Positions 16,543 to 25,443 of a DNA stretch of 64,000 nucleotides are shown here, in pieces (positions within the stretch are counted from its first letter, which is position 1; each line of letters opens with the position of its first letter). The position numbers and the translations under genes were made by a program. This DNA comes from Acidobacteriaceae bacterium (GTDB lineage Bacteria > Acidobacteriota > Terriglobia > Terriglobales > Acidobacteriaceae): NCBI GenBank assembly GCA_025462735.1, contig JAOAPC010000024.1, positions 372,001 to 436,000 of the forward strand, read 5' to 3'. The notes under the pieces were generated by a model, which had not been told where the DNA came from, did no database searches, and was given only the letters and a program-made list of their open reading frames with translations.

Positions 16543-17715
16543 CTAACTGCAATACTTCCTTGGCACCCTCTTCGAAATTGCGCACAAGATTTCGTAAGGG
16601 ATGGTATGTGCCAGCTCAGCATGTTCGCGCGCATCGACGCTGAGACCATCACTTGAGCCCAGCAGAATCACTTCATCAGCAACTTCGACAGCCGGTATCC
16701 CAGTCACATCAACCATCGTCAGATCCATCGAAATTCTGCCGACGATGGGTGCGTAGTGCTCGCGCACGATGACGCGTCCGCCAGATGAAAGCCCGCGGTT
16801 CAATCCATCTGCATATCCCACCGGAAGGATAGCGATCCGCGACGGCGCCTTTGTAACATATGTGCCCCCGTATCCGAGTGCCTGCCCGGCCCGCATTTCG
16901 CGAAGCGATAGGATTCGGGTCTTCCAAGTGAGCACCGGTTTGACCGGCAGTTTGAGTGCTCGTCCGCTCACGGCGCGGCCGGCACGTTCAAAAGGCAAAT
17001 GGTATCCATAAAGGGCGAGCCCGGGCCGCACCATTGAGTTCCAGCTCTCATGGTGCGAGATCACGGCGGATGTATTCGCGGCATGAATGAGCGGAGGATC
17101 GAAGCCGCATCCGGCAAGCGTTTTTTTCGCGGCTTCGAAAGATTTCAACTGTTCTCCGACTGAAGGAGCATCAAGAACTTCCGAAGATGCAATGTGCGTG
17201 GAAAGTCCTTCGACCTTCAAGTGCGGCGATGACTTGAGCACTGCGCAAATGCTTGGCAGATCTTCAGGCGCCGCGCCCAGTCGCCCCATGCCGGTATCAA
17301 CCTTGAGATGAATCGGCTGCTGCGACGCATCCAGCCGAGCCGCAGCCCGCTCCAGCAGCTCGATCTGATCGATCTGCCAGACCGTTGGCGTCAGGCCCAG
17401 CCTGACGATCTCTGCTTCCTCGCCGCGCCAGAAGCCGGTCATCAGCAGAATTCGTGTCGCGATGCCTTCCTCGCGGAGCGGAATAGCCTCATCCAGAGAG
17501 GTCACGCCCAGCCAGGTTGCGCCCTCTTGCTCCAGCGCTAAGGCGCATTCGATCGCGCCATGCCCGTAAGCGTCCGCCTTCACCACCGCACAAACCGTCA
17601 CGCCGGCGCCCACGTATTCCGCGACCGTGCGATAGTTCTCTCGTAAGGCGGAAAGCGAAACTTCTGCCCAGGTTGGCCGCGTCGCCGCGCGTTTCGCGAT
17701 TTCAATAGTGGCCAC
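16543..17715 (-). CDS. alr: Alanine racemase
   Basis: 390 residues, GTG start. PLP-binding motif A-V-V-K-A-D-A-Y-G-H-G with the catalytic lysine at about residue 46; H-L-K-V-D-T-G-M-G-R-L-G; the second catalytic residue in A-L-G-Y-G-G-T-Y; then P-V-G-Y-A-D-G-L-N-R and G-R-I-S-M-D-L-T-M-V-D-V. The enzyme interconverts L- and D-alanine for peptidoglycan. Length and both domains (TIM barrel and C-terminal beta domain) are complete. It is followed on the other side by a TonB gene on the same strand 58 bases upstream, without an obvious functional link. Confidence 0.97.
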   Translation of the reverse strand: MATIEIAKRAATRPTWAEVSLSALRENYRTVAEYVGAGVTVCAVVKADAYGHGAIECALALEQEGATWLGVTSLDEAIPLREEGIATRILLMTGFWRGEEAEIVRLGLTPTVWQIDQIELLERAAARLDASQQPIHLKVDTGMGRLGAAPEDLPSICAVLKSSPHLKVEGLSTHIASSEVLDAPSVGEQLKSFEAAKKTLAGCGFDPPLIHAANTSAVISHHESWNSMVRPGLALYGYHLPFERAGRAVSGRALKLPVKPVLTWKTRILSLREMRAGQALGYGGTYVTKAPSRIAILPVGYADGLNRGLSSGGRVIVREHYAPIVGRISMDLTMVDVTGIPAVEVADEVILLGSSDGLSVDAREHAELAHTIPYEILCAISKRVPRKYCS

Positions 17716-17773
17716 TCTCGCGATTATAGTTGGCGCACGCCGGAGCCATAGGTTACCGCTGTGCTACTCCGTA

Positions 17774-18469
17774 TCACCGCTGGAGCACAAAGTTCACGGT
17801 GATTTCGGTTTCAACCTCGATTGGCTCATGACTGAGATAGTAAGGGCGATATCGCCACTGCCGCACCGCTTCGAGCGCAGCCTTTGCGAGCCAGGCCTGA
17901 CCGCGCTCCGCCTCCGCGCGGGTGATTACTCCCTCCCGGCTGATGATCGCTCTCACGATCACCGTCCCCTCAATGTGAAGCTGCTTCGCGATGGCTGGGT
18001 ATTGCGGCTCAACCTTGTGGATGAGATTTCCTTCCATCATTACTGACTGGCGGAAGGGTTTCGTCTGAACCGGAGCCGTCGGCATTGGCCGGACGTAGTC
18101 GCTCATGATCGAGTGCGCGACTCCCGGACCGGGGTCTCCAATCACGTCGGAAATGTCCGGTGCTTGCGCCGGGCCAGTGTCGTCAGGCCGACTGTTTGAT
18201 TGCGTGAACGACCATCTTCGGTTATTGACCACAATCGGGTGTCGAACCGCGGAGCCGCGTGCGTGAGCAATATCTCTCTGGGGCTGAACCGGAGCTTCTG
18301 GGTTTGAGGCCGGCAGAAATAGAGATCGCATGACCGGCGGCAACGATTGCGGGGAGAGCAAGGGGTAGACCATTCCCACGGCAACAAACGTTGCCTGCAA
18401 TGTGAACGAGACTATTGCAGTCCAGCGCCGGACGGGAACTTCCTGAACTTCAGGCAGACCGGAAAACAT
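17774..18469 (-). CDS. TonB family energy-transducing protein
   Basis: 231 residues; GAGGAG lies 8 bases before the ATG. One N-terminal membrane segment (about 15-38), a proline-rich middle, and a C-terminal TonB domain: V-E-P-Q-Y-P-A-I-A-K-Q-L-H-I-E-G-T-V-I-V-R-A-I-I-S-R-E-G-V-I and A-L-E-A-V-R-Q-W-R-Y-R-P-Y-Y-L. TonB proteins pass inner-membrane energy to outer-membrane receptors. No ExbB, ExbD or receptor gene is nearby. Acidobacteria often carry many such TonB-domain proteins, so the partner is not identifiable. Confidence 0.88.
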   Translation of the reverse strand: MFSGLPEVQEVPVRRWTAIVSFTLQATFVAVGMVYPLLSPQSLPPVMRSLFLPASNPEAPVQPQRDIAHARGSAVRHPIVVNNRRWSFTQSNSRPDDTGPAQAPDISDVIGDPGPGVAHSIMSDYVRPMPTAPVQTKPFRQSVMMEGNLIHKVEPQYPAIAKQLHIEGTVIVRAIISREGVITRAEAERGQAWLAKAALEAVRQWRYRPYYLSHEPIEVETEITVNFVLQR

Positions 18470-18604
18470 GGCGTTTTCTCCTCAAACGAATTTGCTGCCA
18501 TCCCAAGGAGCGAACCGCATCCTCGGAGTCACAGCTTTTGTCTATCGCTGGGAGTAAAGACACCGGAAAATCAGATTTCAGGTCGCGTCTGAAAAACATT
18601 ACCC

Positions 18605-18635
18605 AAAAATAAAAAGACCGCGATCTCTCGCGGTC
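18605..18635 (-). terminator. Rho-independent terminator of the skp-like gene
   Basis: On the minus strand GACCGCGA pairs perfectly with TCGCGGTC around a 4-base loop (18616-18635), followed by TTTTTATTTTT. It lies 33 bases after the OmpH-like stop codon. Confidence 0.9.
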
Positions 18636-18668
18636 TCGGGAACTGACGCTCTGTTACTGGTGTCGAGC

Positions 18669-19436
18669 TTATTTTGGGGGTGTGGTCGTACTCGGCGTCT
18701 TAGTCGCGCCTGGCGTAGTGCTTGGCGTCTTGGTGCCGGAGGAGCCTGTCGATCTCGTACCGGAGCCAAGGCCGCTGCCGGGCTTCGAACCGGAGCTGCC
18801 GCTCGCCTTGGGTTGAGCTGCCACTCCAGATTGCACGTTGTAAGCCTCCACAATCGGCTTAGTGATATCCACCGAGGGCGCTGCCCAAACTACTTGCCCT
18901 TGCGGCCATGGATTCGAAGTGTCCATGATCACGCCTAGCCCGTTGTCATTGGCATACTTCAGAAGGATCGGGGCCATCTTCTGCAAAATGCGCTGGCCGA
19001 TCTCGTTCTGCTGGTTCTGGAAATCCTCGCGGGCGTCTTGGGCCTCGCGATCCAGCGCCTTCTGTTTTTGTTCAATCTGGCGCTGCAGATCGGCCTTCGA
19101 TGTTTCGTTCAGCTTGTCGCCCTGCGTGGTCAGCTGTTTCTTTAGGCCGTCGATTTCGTCGTTCTTGCCTTTGAGTTCGTTGCTTTTGGGCTCGAACTTT
19201 TTCTGCAATGCTTCCATATCGCGCTGGCCTTCATTGCTGGCAAAAATCGCGCCTTCAATATTGATGGCTGCAATTTTCGATCCCCCGCCAGTCGTGGTGA
19301 CTGCGGCAGGATCGTTGGCTGTGCCGGGCGCCGCAGGTAGAGCGGCTGGGGAAGACGCGCCACCGGCCTGCGCCAGCGCCATCGCCGAGGCCAGGACGAC
19401 CGCAGTCGCTAGAGAACACACAAACTTGAGTTTCAT
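18669..19436 (-). CDS. OmpH/Skp-like periplasmic chaperone
   Basis: 255 residues from M-K-L-K-F-V-C-S-L, which begins a signal peptide (ends A-L-A-Q-A-G-G). AAGGAG is 14 bases upstream, so an earlier Met (19505) cannot be excluded. The central part (about 70-170) is a long, highly charged coiled coil: G-Q-R-D-M-E-A-L-Q-K-K-F-E-P-K-S-N-E-L-K and Q-R-Q-I-E-Q-K-Q-K-A-L, with the Skp-family end L-K-Y-A-N-D-N-G-L-G-V-I-M-D-T-S-N. Skp guides unfolded outer-membrane proteins to the BAM complex. The C-terminal 60 residues are a low-complexity Gly/Ser/Thr/Pro/Lys tail not usual for Skp. It lies directly downstream of bamA, which supports the role. Confidence 0.87.
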   Translation of the reverse strand: MKLKFVCSLATAVVLASAMALAQAGGASSPAALPAAPGTANDPAAVTTTGGGSKIAAINIEGAIFASNEGQRDMEALQKKFEPKSNELKGKNDEIDGLKKQLTTQGDKLNETSKADLQRQIEQKQKALDREAQDAREDFQNQQNEIGQRILQKMAPILLKYANDNGLGVIMDTSNPWPQGQVVWAAPSVDITKPIVEAYNVQSGVAAQPKASGSSGSKPGSGLGSGTRSTGSSGTKTPSTTPGATKTPSTTTPPK

Positions 19437-19697
19437 GAGATTGGCTTTGACTCCTTGGGATACCACCATGGGTTTTCGAACTCGATGTTTAGCTTGAATT
19501 TTCAAATGGACTTACTCAGAAACGTACTCGCGCCACACCCGCACATTTCCGTAAAAAAATCAGTAGGCCTGGCCGGTCTTCAGTTTTCAGCTCGGATCTT
19601 CGGTCCGCGCATCCAAATTGCGCGTTCATCGCCGCGCATGACCGGCCACTTTGGTGTGGATGCCCCATTATAGAAATAGTCAATGCCAGCGTCAAAC

Positions 19698-22622
19698 CTA
19701 GAACGTAGTACCTACGGTGAACCGGAACGTTTTTCGCGGCTCGCGAAGTTGGTATCGGGTGGCGAATGTGTTCTTCGCCAACTGGTACGTGTACTGACCG
19801 GCATCGGTGTTCGGGAACATGCTCCGCGACAATTGAGACGGCGATGGCGCCACTTCATTTAAGCGTACTGGATTGTATGCCCAATAGATTCGGAAGGGCG
19901 CGTTTACAACCGGAAGGAAGACCTGCAGCTCAATCCCCGTGGACGCCCGCGGTTTCCAGTTGGCGCTGCTCAAAACACTGAGGTTTTGGTTGAATAGAAC
20001 TGTTTGAGTGCCTGTGCAGTTGAGCGTGACCAAGTCTTGCGTCGGGCAACCAAATTGGGTCTGCCGGAGCGTGTCGAACTGCGCGTTATTAATTCGCAAC
20101 TGCGACTGTCTCAGGATCGGGTCGAAGCCAACATCGAAAAATGGCGCAATCGCTACCGGGCCGGCGATGGTAATCCGGTATTCGGCATTTCCAACCAAGC
20201 TCAAGTCTCCGCCCGGGAAAGTAATCTGCTCAAAGGGGATTTGGACGGTGTAAGGTCCGCGAGCCGGATTGTTCGGGTCCTTGGGAACCACTGACCCGTC
20301 GGGGTTTCTCAAATTAATGGTCGTCGCGCTCGGAATGAAAGCAATGGGCGAAACCGAGCGAATATCAAAGCCACGGAGGTCGTTCTCTCCACCCATATAA
20401 AAGCGCTGGAATGGGGGCGCCACCAGTCCGCCATAGCCGGTCATGTAAGAAGCCTGCGCGTGCAAACCAACTGCGTTGCGCCGTTTCTGCACCGGAATGT
20501 AGTGCTTCCACTCCGCGATGGGACGAATGCTTCGTACTGTGCCGCCAAGTCCGGAGAACTCAGCCCCGAGAAAATATTCCGTGCCCGAATGAGGATAAAG
20601 GGCGGCGTCCAGACCGTTCTTGGTGTAATTGAGCAGCAGCTTGCTGGTGATGATGCCGTTCAGAGCGCTGGGCCCACTCAGACCGCTGAAATCAAGGAAG
20701 CTAAAGAGTTGCTTGGAAGCGGTGGTCGTAGCAACCAGCGATGAAACATCAAACGAGTATGTCGCTCCTATGCGCTTGAATGAGCGATGTAGGGGGTGCG
20801 AAGCGGTCAGCGTGAATCCCTGGCTCGATTGGGTATAGTTTTGCAGACTCTGCAATTCGGCCTGCGAAAGACTCAGCGACTGGCCGGCAATAAGCGCCGA
20901 CTGCCGTGCCTGGTCGTATATCAGCTTCTGCCCGTAAACGCTAAAGCCGACCGTGATTTCGCGATCGAGAAAGTACGGCTCGGTGAAGCCGAACATAATA
21001 TTTCGTTGCAGGGTCCCCACGTTGGCCTGGACCGTCAGGGTCTCGCCTAGCCCCAGGAAGTTGTTGGTGGTGTAGCTCAAGCCGATGAATGATCCCGCTA
21101 ACCCGCTCACGCCGCCGGACAGTCCAATCTGGTTCTTGCCTTTTTCTTTGACCTTCAAAGTCAGATCGACCAATCCTTCTTTCTCGTCCAAATGGCGCTC
21201 GGTAACGTTGGGATCCTCAGGCTTCAACTGCTCAAAAAATCCCAGCTGGTTCAAGCGCTGCAAGCTCAGCTTCCAGAGTTGCTCGTTGTACACCTGTCCT
21301 TCTTCGAGCACCAGTTCGCGCCGTATGACTTTGTCGCGAGTAGTCGTGTTCCCTTGAAATTCAATGCGGCGCACCGAAAACGCCTTGCCTTCATCCACGT
21401 CGATATCGAAGTAGACCAGTTTCTTGTCTTCCTCAATGCGAGGTTGCGGAACTGATGTGAAGTTGATAAATCCCTGCGTGCCGTAGGCGTTCTTCAGGCT
21501 TTCCAGGCCCTTCGCGATCTTCTCGCGATTGAAAACATCGCCATCCTTGATAGCGAAAAGTGACCGCAGGGCGGCAGTGTTCGTAATCGCCTTGTTCCCC
21601 TTGAACGTGATCCCGCCCAGTTTGTAACGCTCGCCTTCATCGATTGGAATCGTAATGTCCATTGCTTTGCCCGGCCCTGGCCGAATAAGAGGGAAATGAA
21701 GGTTCGCGTGGCCGGTATCGCGGATTTTAGTTTGCGTATCGCCCACATTCCCCTTGAAGAAGCCTCGGTTTTGCAGAGCTTCGCGCACCAGCTCCATGTC
21801 GTCATCGAGCTTAGTGGCGTCATAAGTCTTCGCAAAAAGATTTTCGAGGAAGATCGAGTGGGGCACGCCGATGGGCTTCAGGAAATGCATCGCCTGGCGA
21901 AGTTCCCGGCTCTTCACGTTCTTATTGCCGACGAACGTGATGCGCCCAACCTTCACCTTCGGCCCTTCGCGCACTACAAACGTTAGCCCCACCGATGCCG
22001 GCGGTATCGGCCTGACTTCGGTTCGGATGGTAGCGAATTGGTGGCCGTGCTCGGCTTCTAGATTCTTGATTACGACTTCGGCTTTTTTTACTTTTGTGGG
22101 GTCGTACTGCGATTCCGGTGAAAGCGTGACCTTGTCCTGCTTAAAGCGATCGAGAATATCGCTTTTGGAGATCGCGTTGATTCCCAGATAATTGATCTCC
22201 CGCACGCGCGGCTTCTCTTTGACGTAGATGTGCAGTATCCAGCCCTTGGGAGTGGCCTCGCGCTCAAAGCGGATGTCTTCGAAATAACCCGTGTTCCACA
22301 GTGAGTTGAAGTCACGTTCGATCGCCGCTTGGTCGTATACATCGCCGGGGCGGGTGAAAATGTGGGCCCGGACGGTTTCCGCGGGAACGGTGCGGTTACC
22401 GTGGACTTCAATCGCGCTGACCACGTCCGGCTGCTGCTGCGCAAATAACGTCGACGTGAGCGCGAAAATCAGGACTACAAGCGCGGCTTGGCTTAGGAAG
22501 AATCTCAATGAAATCTTTCGGAATGAAAAACATGCACATCCGGAGGCGATTTCTTCCGGACGCCGGCAGCCACTCCTCCCCGAAGTCGCAGGGCTATCCT
22601 GATGAATGCAGAAAATCGGCAC
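19698..22622 (-). CDS. bamA: Outer membrane protein assembly factor BamA
   Basis: 974 residues. After a hydrophobic export signal (F-F-L-S-Q-A-A-L-V-V-L-I-F-A-L-T, ending F-A-Q-Q-Q, near residues 42-63) come five POTRA domains (about 65-480), visible as repeats of I-(E/T)-x-x-G-N-(R/K) such as I-E-V-H-G-N-R-T-V, I-T-F-V-G-N-K-N-V, I-T-F-K-G-N-K-A-I and I-E-F-Q-G-N-T-T-T. The rest is a 16-strand Omp85 barrel with the lid-loop motif L-R-G-F-D and a C-terminal F. BamA inserts beta-barrel proteins in the outer membrane. The first 40 residues look unlike a signal peptide, so the true start may be a later TTG. It is followed by the skp-like gene. Confidence 0.97.
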   Translation of the reverse strand: MPIFCIHQDSPATSGRSGCRRPEEIASGCACFSFRKISLRFFLSQAALVVLIFALTSTLFAQQQPDVVSAIEVHGNRTVPAETVRAHIFTRPGDVYDQAAIERDFNSLWNTGYFEDIRFEREATPKGWILHIYVKEKPRVREINYLGINAISKSDILDRFKQDKVTLSPESQYDPTKVKKAEVVIKNLEAEHGHQFATIRTEVRPIPPASVGLTFVVREGPKVKVGRITFVGNKNVKSRELRQAMHFLKPIGVPHSIFLENLFAKTYDATKLDDDMELVREALQNRGFFKGNVGDTQTKIRDTGHANLHFPLIRPGPGKAMDITIPIDEGERYKLGGITFKGNKAITNTAALRSLFAIKDGDVFNREKIAKGLESLKNAYGTQGFINFTSVPQPRIEEDKKLVYFDIDVDEGKAFSVRRIEFQGNTTTRDKVIRRELVLEEGQVYNEQLWKLSLQRLNQLGFFEQLKPEDPNVTERHLDEKEGLVDLTLKVKEKGKNQIGLSGGVSGLAGSFIGLSYTTNNFLGLGETLTVQANVGTLQRNIMFGFTEPYFLDREITVGFSVYGQKLIYDQARQSALIAGQSLSLSQAELQSLQNYTQSSQGFTLTASHPLHRSFKRIGATYSFDVSSLVATTTASKQLFSFLDFSGLSGPSALNGIITSKLLLNYTKNGLDAALYPHSGTEYFLGAEFSGLGGTVRSIRPIAEWKHYIPVQKRRNAVGLHAQASYMTGYGGLVAPPFQRFYMGGENDLRGFDIRSVSPIAFIPSATTINLRNPDGSVVPKDPNNPARGPYTVQIPFEQITFPGGDLSLVGNAEYRITIAGPVAIAPFFDVGFDPILRQSQLRINNAQFDTLRQTQFGCPTQDLVTLNCTGTQTVLFNQNLSVLSSANWKPRASTGIELQVFLPVVNAPFRIYWAYNPVRLNEVAPSPSQLSRSMFPNTDAGQYTYQLAKNTFATRYQLREPRKTFRFTVGTTF

Positions 22623-22691
22623 TTACCTCAAAAATCGCTGTATTAATGGAAAACCGCAATTATACGGTAGAGCTGTGGAGAGCGTCCAAGA

Positions 22692-24863
22692 TCACCGTCG
22701 CACGCCAACGCTGGTTGCAGCCTGCGATCGCGCATCCGGGGAACCTCGAAAAAGCTCCACCTCAACCAAGACGGAATAAAACGTGGCAGAGTTGCCCATG
22801 TCGGATAGTTTTTCCGAAGTAAGCACATTAATGTTCAGATTACCGGGTGTAAGTTTTGCCCAATTCAGTTTCGCCGCCACTACTCCGGACGAAACTCGCC
22901 CGTCCACGCGCGCCTTTAGCTGGATTTCGCCGCGGCCATTGAATACCCGGACTGTGTCGCCGTCGCGAATGCCTCGGGCCTTCGCATCCTTTCGGCTCAT
23001 CTCCAGCAGCCCGGTGTCTTCCATTGGTTGAAGGCTGGGCAGATTCGAGAAAGTCGAATTGAGAAAATTGTCAGCCTTGCGCGCGAGCAACTCCAGAGGG
23101 AACGCCTTCGCGGAGGCGTCATGTCTCGATTCCGTTGGAGGAACAAACGCGGCCACCGGATCGAGCCCTTCCGCCTTGAGACGCTCATTATAGAGTTCAG
23201 CCTTGCCGCTCGCTGTCCGGAAATTTCCTTCGGCATAAGGCAGGAAGGGTTTCGACGAAGGTGTCCCATTCCCCTCAAAATTTAGCCGGATGTGTCCTTT
23301 TTTCTCCAGCCGCTCCCGGCTCATTCCCTTCAGCCACGGATTCGCTGAGTTCAGCGCCTGGTCGATCATGTCATCGACCGAGTCCCGGAAGCAGTTGTCT
23401 TCAAATCCCATGCGCTCAGCCAACTCGCGAAACAGATCAACATTTGATCGGCACTCGCCCAGGGGTTCCAGCGCCTGATCGGAAATTTGCAAGTAGTAAT
23501 GTCCGTACGCCGTCTGCAGTTCTTTGTGCTCAAAGAACGTCGTGGCAGGCAGCACGATGTCTGCATAATCAGTGGTGTCGGTAAAAAACTGCTCATGCAC
23601 CACGGTGAACAGGTCAGGACGAAGCAGGCCGCGAACCACATCATTGTGGTTGGGGCAAATCGCCGCTGGATTGGAGTTGTAAACAAACAACGCCTTCACC
23701 GGCGGATCGTTGGTCTCGTTGAGCTGCTTACCCAGTTCGACCATATTAAGCATTCGCGCGGGACGACCGAGCGCCTTCTGCATCAGATCGGGCCGCTCCA
23801 GGGCGACGTCATTCATTTTGAACGCGCCGCTTGTCGAGAGCTGGAACCCTCCGCCAACTTCCTTCCACGAACCGGTAACGATCGGCAACATTGAAATCGC
23901 ACGCGACGCCATGCCGCCGTTTTCCGAACGCTGCACGCCGTAGTTCATGCGAATCACGGCCGGGCGAACCGTCGCATACTCGCGCGCCAGTTTCTGAATA
24001 TCAGCGGTCGAAAGTCCCGTCCACCGCGCCACTTTTTCCGGCGGGTACTCCTTAACCTTTGCGCGAAGGTCGTCGAATCCCAGCGCGTGCCGTGAGACGT
24101 AATCGGCGTCGTGCAGATTTTCCTTGATAATCACGTGCATCATGCCAAGCGCCAGCGCGACATCGGTGCCCGGATTTACCGGCAAATGCCAATCGGCACA
24201 CGCGGCGGTGCGCGTGCGATACGGATCAATGACGATCAGCTTTGCCCCATCGCGGCGAGCCTCTTCAATAAACGGCCAGAGATGCACATTGTTGCCGTGA
24301 ATGTTGGCTGCCCAGGCGATGATGTATTTGGACTGGCGAAACTGCTCCGGCTCGGTGCCGATGTTTGCACCATAGACGGACTTTACGCCGGCGCTACCCG
24401 CCTCCGAGCAAATATTCCGGTCAAGTTGTGATGCCCCTAAGCGATGGAAAAAGCGCCGGTCCATCGAAGCGTAGCCCAGCTTGCCCAGTGTGCCCCCATA
24501 GGAGAAAGGAAGGATAGCCTCGCTGCCGAACTCCGCGGCGATATTTTTCAGCCTTGCCGTAATTTCATCGAGCGCCTCATCCCACGTAATGCGCTCGAAC
24601 TCGGACCGTGTGGCGCGGACATTCTTGTCCGCGGATTGGGGGGCGATCCCCTTCGCCGCAACTCTTCTCATCGGGTAGAGCACCCGATCCGGCGAATAAA
24701 CTCGGTCCAGATACTTTGTGACCTTGGCGCACAAAAAACCGCGGGTAACCGGGTGCGCCGGATCCCCCTGGATCTTTACCGCCCGGCCATTGTCCACCGT
24801 GATCAGCACCCCACAGGCGTCGGGGCAGTCGTGCGGGCACGCGGCATGGACGACCTGCTTCAT
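22692..24863 (-). CDS. Molybdopterin-dependent oxidoreductase with N-terminal [4Fe-4S] site
   Basis: 723 residues. The N-terminus has C-P-H-D-C-P-D-A-C and C45 (C9-x3-C13-x3-C17-x27-C45), the iron-sulfur site of the DMSO-reductase superfamily. The molybdopterin domains follow with A-G-S-A-G, I-A-W-A-A-N, L-I-V-I-D-P-Y-R-T-R-T-A, R-M-N-Y-G-V-Q-R, and a C-terminal guanine-dinucleotide domain with N-S-N-P-A-A-I-C-P-N and A-K-A-R-G-I-R-D-G-D-T-V-R-V-F-N-G-R-G. No twin-arginine signal, so it is cytoplasmic. No electron-transfer partner subunit or cofactor gene is adjacent. Closest by memory to the biotin-sulfoxide/formate-dehydrogenase-like orphan enzymes; substrate unknown. Only 69 bases separate it from bamA on the same strand. 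Confidence 0.92.
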   Translation of the reverse strand: MKQVVHAACPHDCPDACGVLITVDNGRAVKIQGDPAHPVTRGFLCAKVTKYLDRVYSPDRVLYPMRRVAAKGIAPQSADKNVRATRSEFERITWDEALDEITARLKNIAAEFGSEAILPFSYGGTLGKLGYASMDRRFFHRLGASQLDRNICSEAGSAGVKSVYGANIGTEPEQFRQSKYIIAWAANIHGNNVHLWPFIEEARRDGAKLIVIDPYRTRTAACADWHLPVNPGTDVALALGMMHVIIKENLHDADYVSRHALGFDDLRAKVKEYPPEKVARWTGLSTADIQKLAREYATVRPAVIRMNYGVQRSENGGMASRAISMLPIVTGSWKEVGGGFQLSTSGAFKMNDVALERPDLMQKALGRPARMLNMVELGKQLNETNDPPVKALFVYNSNPAAICPNHNDVVRGLLRPDLFTVVHEQFFTDTTDYADIVLPATTFFEHKELQTAYGHYYLQISDQALEPLGECRSNVDLFRELAERMGFEDNCFRDSVDDMIDQALNSANPWLKGMSRERLEKKGHIRLNFEGNGTPSSKPFLPYAEGNFRTASGKAELYNERLKAEGLDPVAAFVPPTESRHDASAKAFPLELLARKADNFLNSTFSNLPSLQPMEDTGLLEMSRKDAKARGIRDGDTVRVFNGRGEIQLKARVDGRVSSGVVAAKLNWAKLTPGNLNINVLTSEKLSDMGNSATFYSVLVEVELFRGSPDARSQAATSVGVRR

Positions 24864-24956
24864 GATTTCTGATTATATGGTGGGCTTCAGATTACCGAAA
24901 TAGAGCGCCTGGCGGGGTCAGCAATCACCTCTGACGACGTGAAGTAGCAGAGCACC

Positions 24957-25403
24957 CTAAAGTTCACCGATTGGAGAAGTGGGGAAACTGCCTAAGATCT
25001 TTTTTACTCGCACCACAGTCTGTACCGATTGCGCTGTTATCAATAAATTCAGAACCAAGCCTATTAGCAATGCCAATAGAGGGAAGTCCCTACTCTGAGT
25101 CAATCCCAGGACGAGCGCGACGCCCATGATGGCAATCCTAATTTTTGCCATCCGAATCTGCCACAATAATTGCTTGCGTGTAACGGCGTTCACCGAGGTT
25201 CCAGGCGGTACCGCGAACTCTTTCGCTGACTTCTTAATGAGGAACGCTGCCGCGGTGCCAATAGCAGCACACACTATCAGGAGCGCAATTCCCAGCCCAC
25301 GGGGAGAAAGATTCCTATGGCTGAATTCGTAGCTCAACAGAATTATCACGGTTACCGAACAACCGGACAATAGCAGCATCCTTTTGATAACGGTCTGTAT
25401 CAT
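24957..25403 (-). CDS. Four-helix membrane protein, unknown function
   Basis: 148 residues with four hydrophobic stretches (about 9-24, 36-57, 88-103, 108-126). The short polar loops and final basic stretch (V-R-V-K-K-I-L-G) recall ATP synthase subunit I (AtpI)-type proteins, but no atp genes are nearby and I would not assign that name. It lies between ffh and the oxidoreductase on the same strand. Confidence 0.65.
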   Translation of the reverse strand: MIQTVIKRMLLLSGCSVTVIILLSYEFSHRNLSPRGLGIALLIVCAAIGTAAAFLIKKSAKEFAVPPGTSVNAVTRKQLLWQIRMAKIRIAIMGVALVLGLTQSRDFPLLALLIGLVLNLLITAQSVQTVVRVKKILGSFPTSPIGEL

Positions 25404-25443
25404 GAGGTCTCTCTTTTTCGTGTCAGGCAGGGCAAGCTAATGC

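Noticed and set aside
22692-24863. Selenocysteine formate dehydrogenase
   Set aside because: The molybdopterin enzyme has no TGA in frame and the family features point to an orphan non-Sec oxidoreductase.
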